Positions 21,289 through 24,317 of a DNA stretch of 24,317 nt are shown piece by piece. The position numbers were made by a program, and so were the translations under genes. The stretch is from a virus. Position 1 is the first letter of the stretch. Each line of letters begins with the position of its first letter. The notes beneath the pieces are model-generated. The model saw only the letters and a program-made list of their open reading frames with translations. It was not told the origin of the DNA and searched no databases. The DNA lies in IMG/VR virus record IMGVR_UViG_3300042485_000440, positions 1 through 24,317 of that record. The stretch is one strand, 5' to 3'.

Positions 21289-22134
21289 ATGAGTAAAATA
21301 AAAGTTGCAGAGCTGTTTTACAGCATACAAGGTGAAGGTCGCTATATGGGAGTACCTAGTGTATTCTTACGTACATTTGGATGTAATTTTAAGTGTTCGG
21401 GCTTTGGCATGCCCAAAGGAGAACTCAGTGAAGAATATCTCAACGTTAATCCAGCGAATTTTATGGAATATGGACGACTTCCGCTTGTGTCTACGGGGTG
21501 TGATAGTTATGCTAGTTGGGATCCTCGTTTTAAGCATCTCAGTCCCGCTTTTGGTACTGAAGAAATTGCTGATAAAATTGTTGACATTCTTCCGTATAAA
21601 CAATGGCAAGATGAGCACCTAGTGATCACAGGCGGCGAACCTTTACTAGGCTGGCAACGTTCATATCCAGAATTATTGATGCATGAAAAAATGCTGGGAT
21701 TAAAAGAACTTACATTTGAAACCAATGGTACTCAAGAATTACAACCAGAATTTAAAACTTGGTTACGTGATTATTGGGGCGAAGTCAAAGGTTATCAAAG
21801 TCTAACATTCAGCGTAAGTGCAAAATTAAGTTGTTCAGGGGAACATCCAGACGAAGCTATACGTCCAGATATCGTATGTTCCTATCAGGAACTTGGACAC
21901 ACCTATCTCAAATTCGTTGTTGCCACAGAAGATGATGCTGAGGAAGCACTAGAAGCTGTTGACATATACAGAGCAGAAGGTTTTGAAGGACATGTTTATC
22001 TAATGCCTGTGGGTGGTGTCGAATCAGTCTATACTCTAAACAATAGACGTGTTGCAGAATTAGCTATGAAGATGGGCCTACGTTACAGTGATAGATTGCA
22101 GGTACCGTTATTTAAAAATGCGTGGGGAACATAA
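21289..22134 (+). CDS. queE: 7-carboxy-7-deazaguanine synthase (QueE), variant cluster motif
   Basis: Radical-SAM enzyme making 7-carboxy-7-deazaguanine (CDG) from 6-carboxy-tetrahydropterin. The family start KVAELFYSIQGEG (5-17) fixes the ATG. The cluster cysteines are C32 and C36 (GCNFKC) and, after a 34-residue insertion, C71 (TGCDSY). The usual order C-x3-C-x2-C is thus C-x3-C-x34-C, with the Asp after the third Cys kept. The SAM-binding GGEP is at 115-118 and FETNGTQ follows, with VYLMPVGG near the C-terminus. Length is 281 aa against about 210-250, mostly due to the insertion. The ErpA-like protein could supply its cluster. The gene ends in a TAATG overlap. Activity despite the insertion is likely because all three Cys remain. 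Confidence 0.9.
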   Translation: MSKIKVAELFYSIQGEGRYMGVPSVFLRTFGCNFKCSGFGMPKGELSEEYLNVNPANFMEYGRLPLVSTGCDSYASWDPRFKHLSPAFGTEEIADKIVDILPYKQWQDEHLVITGGEPLLGWQRSYPELLMHEKMLGLKELTFETNGTQELQPEFKTWLRDYWGEVKGYQSLTFSVSAKLSCSGEHPDEAIRPDIVCSYQELGHTYLKFVVATEDDAEEALEAVDIYRAEGFEGHVYLMPVGGVESVYTLNNRRVAELAMKMGLRYSDRLQVPLFKNAWGT

Positions 22135-22553
22135 TGAAAAAATTTATTGAAAAGCTATTTGGTTTTGAAAAACTCAAACAAGAAAAAGAATCACTACAAG
22201 AAGCTAGAGACAAAGCAGTGGCTGAAACAGTAAGAGCTCAAGAAACAGAACAACTTAGTAAATTGAGTGAGAAAGATCGCGCTACTCGTAAAAAAGAACC
22301 TTGGGTAGGTGTTATTGATACCCATGTCAACAAAGACAATGTGCGTAATGGTTTCTTTGAACTTGACTGGAACGAACCGTTTGTGTTAAAATTAAAGCAA
22401 GAAGGTTATGGAGTAGATGGGGACAAGGATGAAGAAATCGTAGATCGTTGGTTCCGTGAGCTCTGTGCCAATGTAGTTGTCGATGGCGATTATGGTGGCC
22501 CGATTAATACAGGTGTAATTGACATAAACGAAGTTAAAAGAAAGAACCAATGA
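22134..22553 (+). CDS. Conserved phage protein with coiled-coil N-terminus
   Basis: A 139 aa protein. Residues about 10-58 are a charged heptad-like helix (KLKQEKESLQEARDKAVAETVRAQETEQLSKL), probably a coiled coil. The remaining 80 residues form an alpha/beta-looking domain (WVGVIDTHVNKDN, FFELDWNEPFVLKLKQEGY, DRWFRELCANVV). ATG at 22134 shares a base with the queE stop, so it is preferred to the in-frame ATG at 22122. It ends with an ATGA overlap onto the RNase H gene. There is no catalytic motif and the function is unknown. Confidence 0.75.
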   Translation: MKKFIEKLFGFEKLKQEKESLQEARDKAVAETVRAQETEQLSKLSEKDRATRKKEPWVGVIDTHVNKDNVRNGFFELDWNEPFVLKLKQEGYGVDGDKDEEIVDRWFRELCANVVVDGDYGGPINTGVIDINEVKRKNQ

Positions 22554-23536
22554 CATATATTCTAGTAGATACTGCTAACACATTCTTTCGTGCTCGTCAC
22601 GTAATCAACGGTGATGCTGATATTAAATTAGGCATGGCTTTTCATATCACACTAAACAGTATTCGAAAAGCATGGCAACAGTTTAACGGTACTCACGTTA
22701 TATTCTGCTTAGAAGGTCGCTCATGGCGCAAAGATTTCTATGCTCCTTACAAGGCACAGCGTGCAGAAGCTCGTGCAGCACATACAGAACGAGAAGCAGA
22801 TGAAGAACGAGTATTTTGGGAAGCATTTGATACCTTTAAAGAATTCGTCACAGAAAAGACCAATTGTACAGTACTGCAAAATCCACAGCTAGAAGCGGAT
22901 GATTTGATCGCAGGCTGGATACAGAGTCACCCGGATGATAATCATGTTATTATTTCAACAGATACCGACTTTGCTCAATTAATTGCTTCCAATGTCAAAC
23001 AATATAACGGCGTAATGGAAACTACTATTACACACGAAGGTTATTTTGATGATAAAGGCAAATCGATAATTGATAAAAAAACTAAAGAATCTAAAGCAGC
23101 ACCTAATCCAGAATGGCAATTATTCGAAAAATGTATGCGAGGAGACACATCAGATAATGTATTCAGTGCTTATCCAGGTGTACGTACTAAAGGTACCAGC
23201 AAGAAAGTTGGTCTGCTAGAAGCATTTGAAGATAGAAATACCAAAGGCTACAACTGGAACAATTTAATGTTACAACGTTGGACTGATCACAACGGCATCG
23301 AACATAGGGTTCTAGAAGATTATGAACGTAATCGCAGATTGATTGATTTAAATCATCAGCCAGACAACGTTAAACAAATTATTAAAGAAACCATAAACAC
23401 AGCCACACAAGCTGATAAAAATATCAGTCAGGTGGGAATTAGATTAATTAAATTCTGCAATCTTTATGATCTTAAAAAGATCGCAGATCAAGCACAGAGT
23501 TATGCAGAACCATTAAATGCGAGGTACATAGTATGA
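22550..23536 (+). CDS. rnh: RNase H / 5'-3' flap exonuclease (T4 rnh, FEN family)
   Basis: Metal-dependent 5'-3' nuclease that removes RNA primers and flaps from lagging-strand DNA. Acidic metal ligands are visible as D7 in ILVDTAN, the EADDLI motif (115-120, D117 and D118), STDTDF with D138 and D140, and GDTSDN with D199 and D202. The spacing fits the FEN/T4 RNase H family, and the length, 328 aa, is near the T4 value of 305. The Lys/Arg-rich helical-arch region (about 60-90: RSWRKDFYAPYKAQRAEAR) should bind the flap. The C-terminus, ending NARYIV, lacks an obvious clamp-binding peptide. It overlaps both neighbours by 4 bases. Confidence 0.92.
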   Translation: MTYILVDTANTFFRARHVINGDADIKLGMAFHITLNSIRKAWQQFNGTHVIFCLEGRSWRKDFYAPYKAQRAEARAAHTEREADEERVFWEAFDTFKEFVTEKTNCTVLQNPQLEADDLIAGWIQSHPDDNHVIISTDTDFAQLIASNVKQYNGVMETTITHEGYFDDKGKSIIDKKTKESKAAPNPEWQLFEKCMRGDTSDNVFSAYPGVRTKGTSKKVGLLEAFEDRNTKGYNWNNLMLQRWTDHNGIEHRVLEDYERNRRLIDLNHQPDNVKQIIKETINTATQADKNISQVGIRLIKFCNLYDLKKIADQAQSYAEPLNARYIV

Positions 23537-24009
23537 CAGACTTACACGCAAAACCAATTATAGAAAATAAATTTTGGATTGTGGAAAAAGATGGCGAGAA
23601 ATTTGCCACATTAAGAAAGAATGAAGACAACAGATTCGTTCTCAGCAATGAAGAAGGCGTTAGAATCTATGACACCAAAGAAAGCCTAACTAGACAATTT
23701 GGCAAAGATTTCTTTGTGGCCAAGATCGTGAAAGAAGCATATGATGCACAACCTAATGAAGTTCATGGTTATGCTACCAGTGTGGCACCACATAATGCTA
23801 TGTTCGATATACAGCGTAAATTACCGTTGTTTACCAAGAGCAGTGATTCGAAAAGTCTTTACTGCGCAGGTTACCATGTCATACGCTTTGAAAAAGGTTG
23901 GGTCAAATCATTCTGTCCTAAGTTGATTACTCTACAAAGATATGAATACAAAGGACCTTTCAAAACAGAATTAGAAATGAAACAGGTATTGTCAAATGTC
24001 TCAAAATAA
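23533..24009 (+). CDS. Conserved phage protein of unknown function
   Basis: A 158 aa, mixed alpha/beta, basic protein. The first half has an alternating strand pattern (NKFWIVEKDGEKFATLRK, RFVLSNEEGVRIY) like a small beta-sheet domain, and the C-terminal half is aromatic and basic (YHVIRFEKGWVKSFCPKLITLQRYEYKGPF). There are two isolated Cys residues and no known motif or membrane segment. It starts in an ATGA overlap with rnh and overlaps the next gene by 14 bases. Proteins of this sort recur after rnh in T4-like marine phages (recalled, unverified). Confidence 0.75.
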   Translation: MTDLHAKPIIENKFWIVEKDGEKFATLRKNEDNRFVLSNEEGVRIYDTKESLTRQFGKDFFVAKIVKEAYDAQPNEVHGYATSVAPHNAMFDIQRKLPLFTKSSDSKSLYCAGYHVIRFEKGWVKSFCPKLITLQRYEYKGPFKTELEMKQVLSNVSK

Positions 24010-24244
24010 TCTTCCCACCAATCTTCCCACCGTGGAAAGATTGATTCAGCGTGTTGTTGCTGCTGAAAAAAGTCAACAAAAGGATATTCGTATATCTATA
24101 CAAGAAGCCAGAGACCTAACTGCCGAATTAGCGGTAATGACCAGTAAATTAGGTCGCACAGTGCAGGAAATACATGAAATGCTGGCGCAAATACGCGAAT
24201 CTACTACCAAAATCGACGTTAAGTTTGACGGCGGAGGCTTCTAA
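23996..24244 (+). CDS. Small helical conserved phage protein
   Basis: An 82 aa protein made almost wholly of helix (VERLIQRVVAAEKSQQ, IQEARDLTAELAVMTSKLG, VQEIHEMLAQIRES), likely a coiled-coil dimer or helical bundle, ending in a short strand KIDVKFDGGGF. The first residues contain a tandem LPTNLPT repeat, visible in DNA as two copies of an 11-base unit (aatcttcccac, 24008-24018 and 24020-24030). It overlaps the previous gene by 14 bases, and a 43-base regulatory gap follows. Function unknown. Confidence 0.75.
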   Translation: MSQNNLPTNLPTVERLIQRVVAAEKSQQKDIRISIQEARDLTAELAVMTSKLGRTVQEIHEMLAQIRESTTKIDVKFDGGGF

Positions 24245-24248
24245 AAGG

Positions 24249-24290
24249 CATAAATATATACGTGGTTAATTAGGAAACACGTATATAATG
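24249..24290 (+). promoter_or_regulatory. Late-type promoter with RBS-sequestering hairpin
   Basis: CATAAATA (24249-24256) runs into a perfect 10-bp inverted repeat, TATATACGTG (24255-24264) and CACGTATATA (24278-24287). The right arm touches the ATG at 24288, and the 13-base loop contains the Shine-Dalgarno AGGA (24272-24275). A late start site near 24262 would remove most of the left arm, so only read-through RNA could fold. The layout is the same as at 4740-4775. Confidence 0.65.
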
Positions 24291-24317
24291 AGTAGACCAA
24301 AACCCCGAATACTGTTA
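24288..24317 (+). CDS. Start of a truncated small phage gene
   Basis: Only ten codons (MSRPKPRILL) are inside the window; the gene runs off the right edge. The ATG is supported by AGGA 12 bases upstream and by the promoter/hairpin ahead of it. The first residues resemble a short conserved protein of T4-like cyanophages (recalled), but the product cannot be identified. Confidence 0.6.
   Translation, partial: MSRPKPRILL

Overview
The window reads as a stretch of a T4-like (Caudoviricetes, myovirus) genome of the kind found in marine phages. The evidence is a T4 gp43-type family B DNA polymerase followed directly by a gp45-like sliding clamp, a DsbA-like late-transcription protein, a T4 RNase H-type flap nuclease, T4-late-promoter-like ATAAATA boxes, and near-continuous plus-strand genes that mostly overlap by 1-25 bases. 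The DNA is AT-rich. The host cannot be read from the window. No photosynthesis genes are present, and several small genes resemble conserved 'hypothetical' proteins of T4-like cyanophages and pelagiphages (recalled, not searched). No tRNA, IS element, CRISPR array or convincing minus-strand gene was seen.

Layout. (1) 1-3718: a proteostasis block of a DnaJ/CbpA-like J-protein, peptide deformylase and a ClpA-type unfoldase, behind a consensus sigma70-type promoter. (2) 3696-9765: mainly small, probably virion-related proteins, with a nucleotidyltransferase, an ErpA/IscA-like Fe-S carrier and a 5'(3')-deoxyribonucleotidase among them. Many begin with a short hydrophobic leader ending in [LI]-x-E, like T4 capsid-targeting sequences cut by the gp21 protease. 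The block ends at a clear intrinsic terminator. (3) 9801-13938: promoter, dsbA, a small membrane protein, DNA polymerase (behind two tandem 5-bp/8-nt hairpins that look like a gp43 translational operator) and sliding clamp. (4) 13941-22134: a DNA-modification and nucleotide block with a DpdA-like guanine transglycosylase, an unknown protein, a QueD/PTPS-like protein, a GT4-like glycosyltransferase, FolE, an MBD4-like DNA glycosylase, a cupin, a phosphoribosyltransferase, a HIT protein and QueE. (5) 22134-24317: small proteins, RNase H/FEN, and the start of one more gene behind a late promoter and hairpin.

Main interpretation. FolE, QueD-like and QueE are the GTP-to-CDG (7-carboxy-7-deazaguanine) steps of 7-deazaguanine synthesis, and DpdA-type enzymes exchange guanine in DNA for such bases. 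The window therefore probably encodes most of a phage DNA 7-deazaguanine modification system. QueC is not in the window, the QueD-like protein lacks the usual catalytic cysteine position, and a glycosyltransferase sits inside the block, so the final base is uncertain. The DpdA-like protein also carries an F-x-x-L-F-D-F-acidic motif that matches the C-terminal clamp-binding tail of the polymerase, and its gene lies 2 bases after the clamp gene. This suggests modification coupled to the replication clamp.
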